Below, piece after piece: positions 32,901 through 44,237 of a stretch of DNA of 64,000 nt. This DNA comes from Castanea sativa (taxonomy: Eukaryota > Streptophyta > Magnoliopsida > Fagales > Fagaceae): NCBI RefSeq assembly GCF_040712315.1, contig NC_134023.1, forward strand, positions 64,619,257-64,683,256, written 5' to 3'. The position numbers and the translations under genes were made by a program. The notes under the pieces were generated by a model. It saw only the letters and a program-made list of their open reading frames with translations, was not told where the DNA came from and made no database searches. Numbering within the stretch: the stretch's first letter is position 1; each line of letters starts with the position of its first letter.

Positions 32901-34261
32901 TGTGGGAGAAAACACCTAAAGGGTTGCACAGACTCAAATTCCTACGAGAGCTGTCTATTGAAGACTGCCCAACACTAGTTTCCTTTCCAGCATCTGGTTT
33001 TCCATCCATGCTGAAAGTAATTCAAATAAAAAGCTGCCGTGGTCTGAAATCATTACTACCAGAGGGAACGTTGCAGAGCAGAGAAAATGCATGTCTTGAG
33101 CAGTTGTGTGTTGTTCGTTGTGATTCTATGAAGTCCATTGCCAGAGGACAGCTACCAACAACTCTAAAAAGGTTGGAGATATCTCATTGTATGAATTTGC
33201 AGTGTGTGCTAGACGAGGGAGAGGGTTCTTCTTCTTCTTCAGTGATGCATGATGAGGATATCAACAACAGAAGCAAAACTCATCTTCAGTACTTAGACAT
33301 CAAATCATGTCCATCTCTCACAACCTTAACTTCAAGTGGCAAGTTACCTGCCACGCTTACACACCTCCTTCTGAGGGATTGCCCAAAGCTCATGTGTTTG
33401 TCATCAACAGGTAAATTGCCAGCAGCACTTCAACACCTTGAGATTCAATCAATCTCGAAGCTGCAGAAAATAGCAGAGAGGTTGCACCAGAACACATCCC
33501 TTGAATGCATTAAGATTTGGAATTGCCATGGCCTTAAATCCTTGCCGGAGGACCTACACAACCTCAGCAAACTTCGCCAGTTTCAAATTTTTTGGTGTCA
33601 AAGTTTTTCTTCCTTCCCAGCAGCAGGGTTGCCTTCAAACCTGAGAGTTCTCGGGATCAAAAACTGTAAGAATCTCAAGGCCTTACCTAACGGTATGCGC
33701 AACCTCACTTCTCTTCAAAAATTGGATATATCTAACAGTCTAGACAGTCTGCCCTCTCCACAAGAGGGTTTACCCACCAACCTAATAGAACTTAATATGA
33801 ATGACCTGAAGTTCTACAAACCAATGTTTGAGTGGGGGTTGCAACAACTCACGTCTCTTATAAAACTCTCCATTCATGGTGAATGTCTAGATGTTGATTC
33901 CTTTCCAGGTGAGAGGGAGAATGGGGTCATGATGCTGCTGCCAAACTCTCTCTCAATTCTATGCATTTCATATTTTCAAAACCTGGAATGTCTGTCCCCC
34001 AAGGGGTTTCAAAACCTCACATCTTTAAACCAACTAAAAATCTATAATTGCCTAAAGCTCACATCCTTACCAAAGGAGGGCCTGCCTCCCTCACTTACAC
34101 AACTGGAAATCCGTAATTGTCCTCTGCTTAGTCAACATTGCAATAACGAGAAAGGACAAGAGTGGTCCAAGATAGCTCACATCCCTTGTGTTTTGATTGA
34201 CAACAAATTCATCCATGAAACAGTAACAACAGATTCATTCACAACACAGCTCAACAGGTGA
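29987..34261 (+). CDS. CC-NB-LRR disease resistance protein (RPP13-like / RGA type)
   Basis: Single exon, 1424 aa, intact. The frame is open upstream to 29801, but ATG 29987 starts the canonical MLAEVFLSAFLQVLFDRL of this family and is preferred. Coiled coil with an EDVID-type motif at 71-84 (GDLAYDLEDLFDDF). NB-ARC: P-loop GMAGVGKTT 203-211, kinase-2 LLVLDDLW 277-284, RNBS-B GSQIIMTTRN, GLPL 369-372, RNBS-D CFAYCSLFPRDY, MHD 491-493. From about 540 it is leucine-rich repeats, in the C-terminal half of the irregular type found in RGA/R13L1 proteins (LKSLPEDLHNLSKLR, LTSLPKEGLPPSLTQLEIRN). It acts in the cytosol as an ATP/ADP-switched pathogen sensor. All catalytic and switch motifs are present, so it is probably functional; the effector is unknown. 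Confidence 0.93.
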   Translation: MLAEVFLSAFLQVLFDRLAPRELMSLVFRESVKKKLEKWRQTLLAIQNVLKDAEEKQLTDADVKQWLEAIGDLAYDLEDLFDDFAIEVMQRKLKAELESSSPASMVRSLVPTRFTPSAVKFNLKMKSEIEKISKRLNEITEQKDRLGLKDGGMSVKIWKRPSSTSVPYGPVIGRDEDRKKIIELILKDEQTDDANFHVFSIVGMAGVGKTTLARLVYNDDAVKHFNPRAWICVSDDFDVMMVTKALLESVTSQPCHLKELNEVQVKLASELEGKKFLLVLDDLWNENYGLWEALLPPFRAGAAGSQIIMTTRNASVGKVMGAVQSYNLDFISDNDCWAIFVQHSLMNENVGRPGNSGLIREKILERCRGLPLAARTLGGIFRGKELDEWEDIMNSKLWSSSNMGSDIFPILRLSYHHLPHHLKRCFAYCSLFPRDYEYEEKQLILLWMAEGLIFQAEGDKPMEDLGGEYFRDLLSRSFFQQSSSNKSRFVMHDLISDLAQWVAGISYFRLETKLEGNERSKVSSKARHLSFVGSRYDGAKKFEAISEFKHLRTFLPLMAPYVGYSYLSYHIINQLLPKLQNLRVLSLSGYRIVYLPETIGDLKHLRYLDLSRTQLRSLPASISTLYNLQTLLLENCSSLKFLPPDFGKLFNLRHLNIFGSNLLEGMPLSIGNLTSLQTLSNFVVGKADSFCVIRELGPLVHLRGTLCISKLENVTKAQEARDSYLYGKQDLNEVVMEWSSNLNESQDEETQLEVLNMLQPNVKLKELTVKCYGGTKFPTWIGDPSFSNLVLLRFENCENCNSLPPVGQLPFLKDLLIKGMAGVKSVGQEFYGESCSRPFQSLETLHFEDMPRWENWIPLGVNEAFACLRKLSIIRCHNLVRKLPDHLPSLKKLVIHGCWNLVVSVSNLPMLCVLVIEGCKRVECESSVGFGSPYSMVFSKISEFGHVTAGLMHGVSKVEYLKIVDSEKLTTLWEKTPKGLHRLKFLRELSIEDCPTLVSFPASGFPSMLKVIQIKSCRGLKSLLPEGTLQSRENACLEQLCVVRCDSMKSIARGQLPTTLKRLEISHCMNLQCVLDEGEGSSSSSVMHDEDINNRSKTHLQYLDIKSCPSLTTLTSSGKLPATLTHLLLRDCPKLMCLSSTGKLPAALQHLEIQSISKLQKIAERLHQNTSLECIKIWNCHGLKSLPEDLHNLSKLRQFQIFWCQSFSSFPAAGLPSNLRVLGIKNCKNLKALPNGMRNLTSLQKLDISNSLDSLPSPQEGLPTNLIELNMNDLKFYKPMFEWGLQQLTSLIKLSIHGECLDVDSFPGERENGVMMLLPNSLSILCISYFQNLECLSPKGFQNLTSLNQLKIYNCLKLTSLPKEGLPPSLTQLEIRNCPLLSQHCNNEKGQEWSKIAHIPCVLIDNKFIHETVTTDSFTTQLNR

Positions 34262-37200
34262 ATTCCTGATTTTGCAAACAAGAGGATGTTCAACTTTCGC
34301 ATTGCATTGACATCTAGGTAAGTCATTTATTAAATCTCCAAATTTATATGTTTACACAGAATACATGTCCAAACTTTTTATAGGACAGTGTTCAATATTT
34401 TGTATATTTAGCCAGGTAAACCCAGCACAGTAACAAAATGAGAACCAAAGCTGAGTTCTGTGATAACCTCTTACATGATTTTTGCAGTATATACCTTACT
34501 ATATTTAAGAACCTGCCATAGCCACCTCTGGTTTTATAGTTTGCATCACTAACTTATTTTCATTTTATACTTACACATAGGTTTTGGCATATGCCTGGAC
34601 ATAAAGGAAATAAATTAACCATTATTACAGATTCATTGCATTTTTGAGAATATTGTCAATGAGAAAACTAACTCAATCTTTATGTCATGTAGTTTCACTA
34701 TGTCCTAAGCAATGAAATTGGGGTCTAGAATTTTACCATTTAGAGGCTATCAACTCCAGACTGTTATTGATGATGATTTTACTTCATAAAATCTCATCCA
34801 GTTATTGGGTTTTCACATCAGCTTCTCATCTAGGGTTAATGGTTCTTAAATTCTTATCTATCATGCAGAACCTAAGCAGATTTCTTTTCTGCCATAACTA
34901 CTACTACCCTACATCAAGTTATTGTTCAAAGTTCAATGGATAATTGGATATTGTCGTTTTACTTTCTCCTTCTAATTTGATGGCAGTGTATATACTCTTT
35001 AGTCTAACTAATTCTTTATATATGGTGCCATAACCTATGTGAAGCGTCACATAATAACCATGGCAACTGTCTAATATAGGATTGCTGCATATCTGCATTA
35101 CTAGAAAGTAGATACAGATACAAATATTTCTTGTTGAAACATTTTTTTTCCAAGTTTTCATTACAACAGAGGAATTCTGGTAGGACTTCTTGCCCTTTAG
35201 GTACATCACTGATGGATCTTACTGTCTTTGATGCTTGCAGATAGTTCGAAAGGCTGATGCAATTCGTTTCAACTTTCCAAGTGCTGTGTGTGGAAGGAAT
35301 ATTTGTTTTTGTCTTGTTGTTGTTAGTTTACTGTCTTTACTATGTCTGTTAGAGATAGTGGCTCATATTCTGAATAAAAAAGTAGCATCGGTCTCTAGTC
35401 TAGAGGCCTCATGAGTGGAGTGTAGCAGAGCGCAACTAAGTGGAGGCCGTGAGGCCCAACGTGGCTTTGTTTACCCCTTCATTGGGAAATTCAGTGTCCT
35501 GGTTTTGGGCTTTTCTAGAGGCACTATAAATTTATTGTAAACCCTTTATTTTTCTTTAATAGTGAATTTTCCCACTGCATACTTTGGCAGATGTAGGCAT
35601 ATTTTCAAACCACATAAATCTCCATGTCAATTTTCTCTTTTCTCTCTCTTTGTTCTAACATTGCTAACATCTGAAATCTTCAAAAGTGGTTATGGCCTTT
35701 TACAATTTGTTTCCTAAATATTTTTGGACTGTTAACTCTATTCTGCAATATTGATGCCAATTTTTTTTGGCGTTATTTTTACTCTCTTCCTCTTTGTATT
35801 GTTTTCACATCAAGTCAGGATGCATTACTGAAACTCTACTTTGCAATATTGGTGGACAATTTCTTTTTCCTTTATTTTTATTCATTTCCTCTCTATCTAC
35901 TGTTTTCTTGGCGAGTCTACAACCAAAGGATGCATTAATGGAGAAAACAATACTGAATATTATCTAGCCAATTGTCCTTTGTGAGCGGTTTTGCAATGTT
36001 CTTTGCATAAAAGTACAAGTTCACATAACTAGGTGTACATAGGACTTAACAGATGCCTCTCTTAATGTTAAGAGAAAAAAAAGGTCTCTTATTTGATAAT
36101 AAGAAACTTTATTAGTTGAGTTAATAAGAACCTACGTATTGATTTACACTGAAAATAAATCAATTGGCATTTTAGCTTGATAATAAAAAACAGTCATTAT
36201 GGAACGAACATCATAGGTTTAATATCCTATCGTATAAAAAAAAAAAGATTAAAAAATGACCCCAACTTTTTTTGAAGTACAATTTTCAAATTAAAAGAAG
36301 GAAAAATATCATTTTGTGGTCATTGTCAATTAAGTCCTTGCATTTTGGTAGTAATCAATTTTTATTAGTGAGTTGATAGTAGGCGATCAATTTGCCAATG
36401 ACCAAAATGCAAGGACCAAAATAGACCATTTGCCTTCAAGGAATTTATTTGATTGCAGATACTTTTAGAGTTATTTAAATACATGGAGCAAAATGTCTTC
36501 AAACAAAAAATACTGCGCAAAATAAAGCCATAAAGTATGAGTATAGGAGCTTTAAAAGATAAATAACAGCTGAAGTCCTGGAAGGGACATTGTTCTTTTA
36601 ACTGAGGTGCATGAAGGACAGGCAGGGCTACTTGGCATAATATCAATTAAAACCAAAACATGGATGGATGCTATTTTGCATAATGAAAATTTTGCTTGAA
36701 ATTTGAGGAATGGAGGAAGAGGGCAACCATAACATGGATTATGCTTCATATTGAAACTCAAGTGCCACAAAGGGAGCCAAATAAAATTTACTTAACAATT
36801 AATAAATTCACATTAACAAAGCTGTTACACTGCTTTGCCCTCCAACTGTCCAAGGCAAACGCTAGAATGCATTCTTTAACCACTACAAATATAACAAATA
36901 GAATTCCGAATAGAATTTATTTTAGCCACCCTGTTGTCAATGCCTGCTCAGTTCATACCACACCATTAGAATGGCACCAACACCAATTGTCTAGCATGAA
37001 TGCGACTCAATTTGTAGTTGGATTTTTGTGCAGTTGTCGACAGGTGACCACAACACGTGGGGAAATTCTAGGTGCCTATAACATTCATTATAATATATTT
37101 ACATCCACACTTCTGATTTCATAAAATAAATACACAATGTACAAAACCACAGAACCCGAATTGATCTACCATCATCCTCTGCAATTGCACAAATGGAAAA

Positions 37201-37264
37201 AAAAAACATCTATTCAATTTTGAAAATTACTTACAATAATGATGAAAATGATATTTTCCAGCCT
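34262..37264. other. NLR 3' region and intergenic sequence
   Basis: A 3' UTR intron is possible: consensus donor CTAG|GTAAGT at 34318 and acceptor TGCTTGCAG at 35240. The stretch at about 35380-35600 (CACTATAAATTTATTGTAA, CTTTAATAGTGAATTTTCCC) has a flavour of LTR R-U5 but no ends. An inverted repeat (CCTTGCATTTTGGT / ACCAAAATGCAAGG) near 36340 and 36403 suggests a decayed MITE. No gene seen. Confidence 0.4.
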
Positions 37265-40200
37265 CTACTCCCGTATCTTTTGGATTCCAGTCCAGCGTGC
37301 ATAATCCACCCACCTGTTTGCAGAATGTATAAAAGAACTTGAGACGTGAAAAGAAGAAATATGAAAAATTGACATATGACACCCTAGGAGATCTCAAATC
37401 TTACATCAATGACCCCAAGAATGTGTTGCCAGTTCGAACAACAAAGCAAATAGCACCCAGAATAATCTTGTGTTGATGCAGAAAGGGCTCTAGGATTCGT
37501 TGTTCAATTATTCCAGCAAGAACTTGGTACCTGTTAAACAAAGAAACCATATAATTTGTCCTGTAAACTGACTATTGTCTGTACATACAGATGATGATCA
37601 GCTATTACTAGCCTCACCTTTTCATGACTAAATGAGTATTAATATGTTATGATGTGGTTGCAAATAAACCCACATACCTTAGATTACTAGAAACTGCCAT
37701 ATAAACACCATATGCAACACTGGTTGATAATACAGGCACATCCTCTGCTTCACCAGCGAAGGATTTATCAATAGCCTTTCGTGCATTGATCAACAAATTT
37801 GTTATCCCTGTACCAACCTGAAAAATGCTGCCATTAGTCGTATGACACCAAATAGATAGTGATATCATGAGCCCTAAACCAAAAAAAAAAAAAAAAATGA
37901 TAGTTAATGATAAATTACTACTATCCCAAAAGCTTAAGCATTTACTGTTAATAAATGGAGCCCAACAGGTGGGATTTTAAATTTTTAAATGGAAAGTATA
38001 GTGAAGATAGTGTTTGAACTCTAGATTACTTACTTTGATACCGTAATAAATTATCACTGATCTCAAAATCTTAAGTTATTAGAGAAAGGAGAATAAAATT
38101 ATTTAACCATTATTTTAACAAATAGAACTTTGACATGCAGCCTTTATTTTCTACCACATAAAAGCAATCTTATAAATAACATAACACAACACACTGCATT
38201 TTGGACACCTCATTACATAAAACATATCAAAGCCTGTTTATCAACTGTCATCAAATCCAAAACCCTATAAAACAATTTGCACACAATTACTGAAGTACAT
38301 TTCTTGAAATAGCCTTGGTGCACTATGTTTCCAGTTCTCAAACCAGGTGTATCTAATTGTGAATTAGTATGTGAAGTTATATACTTCTATTATGTTTTCC
38401 ACAAAGAATATACAAAATAAAGATAGAATAAATAAAATGTGCTTTAGGAATTAGGAAGCACCCATACTAGGACTTCTCTAATTCATAAAGTATGGTTATT
38501 GTAGATGGCAACAAACTATGGAAATTCCCTTTTGATAGACAACAGAGCACAAAAGTGGTTAGGACAAATTCAAAATATACAACAACTAAATAGAAAGAAA
38601 ATTACATACAAGGCATTTCAAAACATGTATGGTTTCCACTTTCCACTTACCAAAGATGCACCAGTCCCAACTACAAATAGTTTGGCTCCATTACGCTGCA
38701 AAAGAGATTGATATACCATAAATTTCTGATTCATTGTAAACTACAGTTAAAATCCTTACAGTTATCCAAGACATACCACTATTGCACCTATTCTCTGTAA
38801 AAATGAATAAGAAGTTCCAGACAAAGCCACCTGCATGGAGAATTTTAGAAGAAAATAATTGATTACATTATATAAGGTTCATATAATGTTGAAGTTGAGG
38901 ATCAAAACAACACCCCGAAACGCAAACAATTACCTGAAACGCATTGTCAGGACAGCCATAGAAAAACTTAGCAATTGATCCGGCACTGACTGCAAGAGGT
39001 GGGCGGAGAGAAACAGTAGGAGCAGGAAGCCAGACAAGCATAAAATCTGCTATGATGGCCATCACCTAAGATGAAAACTATATCAGAAAGATGCAAATTC
39101 CATTCATTGTTGACTTGAATTAAAAAGAAACAAGTAACACTTCAAATTTGAGACATAAAATCTTGTGGAGCGTCACAGTAGATTCAGATAATCAATAAAA
39201 CATACCACATCGGCAAAAACGAAATCTAGCTCCTTGGTAAACTTTTCTCTACGCCTCTCCAACTCTGCTGCAGTCTGCAAGGAAAACAGATGGATAAATA
39301 TTCTATCCGAATAATAAAATAATTATTTCTCTTAAACATACACGCAGCAAAGAAAGCTAGAATCTTTTAGTAATTAATGAGAAGAAACAAAATATTGTGG
39401 TGTGAAGCAGAAACAAACTAACACACACGCACAGCCAGCGGAAAATAAGCTATAATCTAGAAATGGATATAATTAGAGGCAAAGAATGATAGAGCATTGT
39501 GATGCAGAAACACACACAGCAAAGATAGGTAGAACCTAGTAGTAATTAGTATGAAAAGAAGAAAATAATGATAGATTATTGTGAAGCAGAAACACACAGC
39601 AAGGAAAGCTAGAATTTTGTAGCAGTTGATATGAAAAGAAGCAAAGAAAGGTAGAGCAGTGTGAAGCAGAAACTATTATAAAAAATGAATAATTCACAAT
39701 TCCCAAATAGCGTAAGCATTTAAAACAAATAGTAATTTACCATATTATTAGAACAAGTGGTCCTAAATTTCCATTTAAAAAAGGATAAAAGTTCTGTATG
39801 TTGGATCCCTACTGTGTTAGAACAATGGTTAACAAATTTCATTCATTCTTTCCGATTAAATGATTGAATTCATTGTTTTCTATTATTAACTTTTTAAATA
39901 AGAGGTAGAATTGAGACGAGGTTTGAACTTTGGACCATTTGATACCATAATAAATTACTAATTATCTTAGCCTTTTCATGTGAAAGATTAGAAAAAGGTT
40001 AGAACTCAAGACCACTCACTCCTTTCTATGATAAATTACGTATTGTCTAAAGGTTTACTTTGCTAAAAACCATGAATTTAATCATATAACTATTATTCTA
40101 ATAGCTTTTGGAACAGGTTCTAATTTATTAGAACACGACAAAGAAAGCTAGAATCTATCATTGGTGGGTATAAAAACAAGCAAAAGAGAATGGTAGAGCA

Positions 40201-40815
40201 GTGTGAAGAAGCAGAAACAAAAGCAAAAACCTTGGTGAAGATGCCAACACCACACTCTATGGCAACCTTTGTCAAGAAAAGGTCATCAGCAAGCAAACGC
40301 TCCTTAAACCCACCAAACTGAAGCAACCATCGGAACAATACCGACTTTTCGAGCTCAAAGTACCTCTTAACAATCGACCCAGGTAGCCTTCCAGCCTCGA
40401 TAGCCGCAGCCAAGTCCTTTGGCACAGTCTCCACTGACCTACCAGCCTCTAACAAGGCCATCACAGCCTCTTCTTTATTCCTTTCCTTGTCACCATCATC
40501 ACTATTACCATTGTTATTATCATCATTACCACTATCTCCACCTCCTCCTCCTCCTCCTCCTTCTCCACCGCCTATGCCGCCGCCTCCGCCGGTGTTGAAG
40601 GTGGAGTGAGTGATGGTGGTGGGACGCTTGTGAAAGGTGGTGAAAGTAATGAGAGAAGGAGTGAAGAGGCGTGAAGTAGTGGTGGTGGTGGTGGTGGTGG
40701 GGAAGCGGTGGGTTGTGATGGTGAAGGTTTGAGGTGAAGAGGGATGATAGTGGTGAGATGGGGAGGAGGGAAGAGTGAAAGGGTTGGTGGAGAAGTTGGA
40801 GAAAGTGACAGCCAT
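37265..40815 (-). CDS. RER4: RETICULATA-RELATED protein, chloroplastic (DUF3411), RER4-like
   Basis: Eight exons: 40815-40231, 39274-39206, 39065-38934, 38830-38777, 38695-38651, 37817-37678, 37530-37405, 37313-37265. All introns are GT..AG; joined CDS 1200 nt, 399 aa. Residues 1-75 are a Ser/Thr/Pro/His-rich plastid transit peptide with a Thr run, followed by a Gly-rich and an Asp/Asn-rich linker. The DUF3411 core follows: DLAAAIEAGRLPGSIVKRYF, LLQFGGFKERLLADDLFL, ECGVGIFTK, ADFMLVWLPAPTVSLRPPLA, FFYGCPDNAFQ, STSVAYGVYMAVSSNLRYQ, VVRTGNTFLGSLMWVDYAR. The family are chloroplast envelope proteins affecting leaf reticulation and mesophyll development; the molecular role is not settled. The paralog number is by recollection of the RER3/RER4 subgroup. 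GA runs (CT on the coding strand) lie just 5' of the ATG. Confidence 0.9.
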
Positions 40816-41080
40816 GAGAGAGAGAGAGAGAGAGTTGAAGGAAGTTTGGTGTTTTTTTAGAGAGAGAGTTTGAAGGGAGTTGGTGTTTTTTTTTTTTTTT
40901 TTTGGATTTGTTTGGTGGTGAAGAGGGGGTAGATGATGGGGGTGTGATGAATAAAATAATGGCAGAGAGAAAGAGATGGATAGAAGTAGAAGAAGAGACT
41001 GACAGTCGCCACACACTTACAAGCAGGTACGTGGAGTCTTTGGAGCTTGGACACTATCTAGTTTCTAGTCAGACCGTTAA
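40816..41080 (-). promoter_or_regulatory. 5' UTR and promoter-proximal region of the RER gene
   Basis: On the coding strand there is a CT-rich pyrimidine patch immediately before the ATG (GA run at 40816-40834 on plus), a second CT patch near 40860 and a poly-A tract (T run at about 40886-40903 on plus). Pyrimidine patches are common near plant transcription starts. No certain TATA box. Confidence 0.4.
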
Positions 41081-43004
41081 CTGGTAATTTTGGTGGGAGT
41101 TTTTTTTCTAGATCAAGGGATTATATACTATCCGTTAAAATAAAATTTTTAAAAAAAAATCTCTTCAATCTTTTCATATATTTCTTTTTTGAACTTGAAT
41201 TTTAAAAATTTAACTGTTAAATTTCATTTCCTTACATTCTTAACATGCATATTAAATTTCGTTCAAATTTAATATTATTTATTATTCAATCAACAAACTT
41301 ATAAAATTTGAAATTTTTTAATATTTGTTTGATGACATAACAATTAATCTTTGAACTTCTTGAAATTTTACAAGCATGAAAGATATAATAAGAACATATA
41401 ATTCAACAGTTAGATTTTCAAAATTCACACTCAATATAAAGATATATGAGAAGTTTGAAGGGTTTCTCTCTAAACTAATTTGAAGAAAAATTTTGTTTAT
41501 TGGCATAATAGTATTTAGAGTAAAGGATATGAATTTCAAAGTTTTAGTTAAAGTTATTTGTTTCAATAATATAAACTAACTTCTTCTTTGTATGTTACCA
41601 TAAAATTTACAATGAGTCCATTTAGCTTTGCATTAACTAAAGTTTTTTATTTTTTTGTGTCACAAAAGTTTTGTAATTTAACTTATATTTCTTGTTATTT
41701 TCAATAGGAACTTTTTGAACCCGTATTCAAGCACCACAAGTATGGAAAACACTCATATTTCCCTCAAATTTTAGGGGTCTGTTTATTTAAACCAATTAAA
41801 ATAATATATAATTTTGTTTTAAAGAATTAGGGATATTCTCCAACTTCATGCTAGTTTAGATTATTACATGCTGATAAGAAAATTTTATCACTCTAAAGTT
41901 TCACAACACATGTGAATGATTGCACCTAAGTATTTAGGTGTTGGAATTTAATTTAGAAACATAATATACTATACTTAAAAAGAATTATACTTAATTTTTA
42001 CTTTTTCAACAAATTTGGCGAAGAAGATTTTAGTAGTTTGTCATTAAGACTTTTCAACGGAGATCCACATGTACAAAAGATTGGTAAAATTAGACATGTA
42101 CATGTGGATAACATTAATTCCCACTAATTAAAATTTTTTTTTCTTCCTATTTAATTCAATTGAAATATTAATCGCATGGTTACAGAGAAAAGAATTTGAA
42201 TGACAACAATTGCCTCAAAACAGACTAAAGATTAGAGAATATAAATGAACTATCAATGAAGATGGGACCCAATCACCCCATGACATGTTAAATTTGAAAT
42301 TTAGAACAAGAAAACAAATCTCTTAATAAAAGTTGCATTCAGATTTCCACAAACTTGTAAATGACTTTGTGCCCCCTTCTTCAATAGAAGCCACAGAAAT
42401 TTCAGAATTTAATAAGGACCATTATCTCATACAAGCCATTCGCTGCAAAACAAAACATGGGTCCATTATTCACAACTGGAAAGTGTTAAAATTTTAGTTT
42501 GGACTGTGGAGCTTTTCCTACTACAAGGAATGAGCGTGTAGGAATTGTTTTGCCAAATTAGTGACCAGTGATTAAGGGTGTGTGGCACGCACCATATAGA
42601 GGAATAGAATCTCTTGAAAAAAAAAAAAAAAAAAAAAACTTGGAATCTAAACCTATAGATAGATACTGAGACGAACTAAAGGAAAATAGGAATTTTTACG
42701 AACACATATTCGAAAGTAGGCTGTCTCGCTTTCAAAAAAAAAAGTAGGCCGTCTTATTACAAAGATTACCTTCTTCTTCTTTTTTCTTTTTTTTCTTTTT
42801 TACAAAATGTCTGGTTGAGAAGTGTCTTTAGAGTATTTGTTAATGAATCATTTTATAAAAATTTTGATATTAATATTTAGGAGGAAATCTATAAAACTGT
42901 AAAAAAAACAAATAGTGTTTTTCTCATATTCTATAATATTTTCCAAAGAAATGCCCTTATGTCTGATAACAAAATCCATTTTTTCCATTATTAAGTGCAC
43001 TGAA
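41081..43004. other. Intergenic, no gene seen
   Basis: AT-rich. There is an inverted motif near 42065-42110 (CCACATGTAC / GTACATGTGG), part of which (CCACATGTACAAAAGAT) recurs near 43712. A poly-A run lies near 42618-42638 and a TTCTT-rich stretch near 42773-42800. Nothing coding. Confidence 0.45.
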
Positions 43005-43195
43005 ATAAATTGAAATGGTCCAAATTAGACCAATGTGGACTAAGTAGATCGAATTGGACCGAATTATACTAAAATGGACTAAAATAGACCGAAGTGGACT
43101 TAGACCAAAAAGAACCAAAAAGAAAAAAGTAAACCAATTTAGACCGAATTAGACCAAAATAGACCAAATTGAACCGAGTTAAATTCTATCGTATT
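43005..43195. repeat. Degenerate minisatellite, about 10-bp unit (TGGACCGAAA-like)
   Basis: Repeated variants of ATTAGACCAA, GTGGACTAAG, TTGGACCGAA and ATGGACTAAA run for about 190 bp. The same decamer family appears at about 55245-55310, 55757-55845 and 58470-58545. Confidence 0.7.
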
Positions 43196-43261
43196 TAGAT
43201 ATTAATAAAAAATAAAAATAAAAATAAAAACCTCAATGCAAGCAAGCACGTTGAGGTTTTG

Positions 43262-43855
43262 GAGTGGGCATGTTTTTGAAACATTTTAGCAAACTAATAT
43301 CTCGAGTTTGTTAAACTCGATTTCAGCGAACGAAATCGAGTCTCACGCACTCGATTTTGATGCTCTGAAAGGCTGATGTGGAGATTTTTATACACGTAGA
43401 ACTCAAGTCTCATGCACTCGATTTAGTTTTACTGATTTGAGAAACAAAAAAGAAAAATAAAGAAAGAAGAACGAAGCAGAAAGAAGGAAAAGAAAAAGAG
43501 GAAGAAGAAGAAGAAGAGACCCATAGCAAAACCTAACCCACTCTATGAAGTGACCTACAAAACCAAATCCACCCCTCTATTGTCATCTCTAATTGCAAAA
43601 CCAAACCCACTTGCAAAAAAATCTTTCTTCTTCCTCTCTGTGTTCTCTAGATCAAATGTGTAATATTTTATATTTCTTCTCCAAAGCATAAATCGAGTGT
43701 ATTAAACTCGAGATCCACATGTACAAAAGATCCACATTAGCCTCTGCCAAAGCATAAATCAAGTGTATTAGACTCGATTTCCTTAGTTGAAATCGAGTCT
43801 AACAAACTCGAAATGTTAGTTTGCTAAAATGTTTTAAAAATATGCTAACTAACGA
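43262..43855. mobile_element. Inverted-repeat element with CTCGAG-type arms
   Basis: The left arm (GGCATGTTTTTGAAACATTTTAGCAAACTAATATCTCGAG..) is the inverse of the right arm (..CTCGAAATGTTAGTTTGCTAAAATGTTTTAAAAATATGC). Each arm carries several ATCGAGT/ACTCGAT words. About 590 bp with a purine-rich middle (GAAGAAGAAG near 43500). Non-coding. Confidence 0.7.
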
Positions 43856-44172
43856 GATTGTTGCTAAAATGATGCTAAATGGAATAAAAATCTCATTCTC
43901 AATTGTTAAACTCTAATCATATTCATTTCATTTCTCCGGAGGAAGACCAAGTGAGGCAATTCATTCAGCAAGTATTGCCAATTGGCTCCAAGATATCAGT
44001 TAATGCCTACAGTTTCCGAGGCACTAGATGATTGGAGTAATTTGAATTTTGAATGTCTTTGTTTAAACTTTGAAATACTAGAAAGTATTAATTGAATGAC
44101 AAAAACTTTTTCACAATGCATCATAATATTAAAGAATATATAATAATAATATTAATAAAAAATAGCAAATAA

Positions 44173-44175
<3 letters not shown>
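43856..44175. other. Intergenic, no gene seen
   Basis: AT-rich spacer between the inverted-repeat element and the TA microsatellite. Confidence 0.5.

Positions 44176-44236
<61 letters not shown>
44176..44236. repeat. (TA)n microsatellite
   Basis: About thirty uninterrupted TA units, directly abutting the LTR-like block. Confidence 0.95.

Positions 44237-44237
<1 letters not shown>

Noticed and set aside
35360..35600. Copia-type LTR
   Set aside because: R-U5-like words are present but there are no TG/CA ends, primer site or target duplication.
40532..41014. Alternative minus-strand His/Ser-rich frame
   Set aside because: Overlaps the transit peptide and Gly-rich linker of the RER gene in another frame; low complexity.
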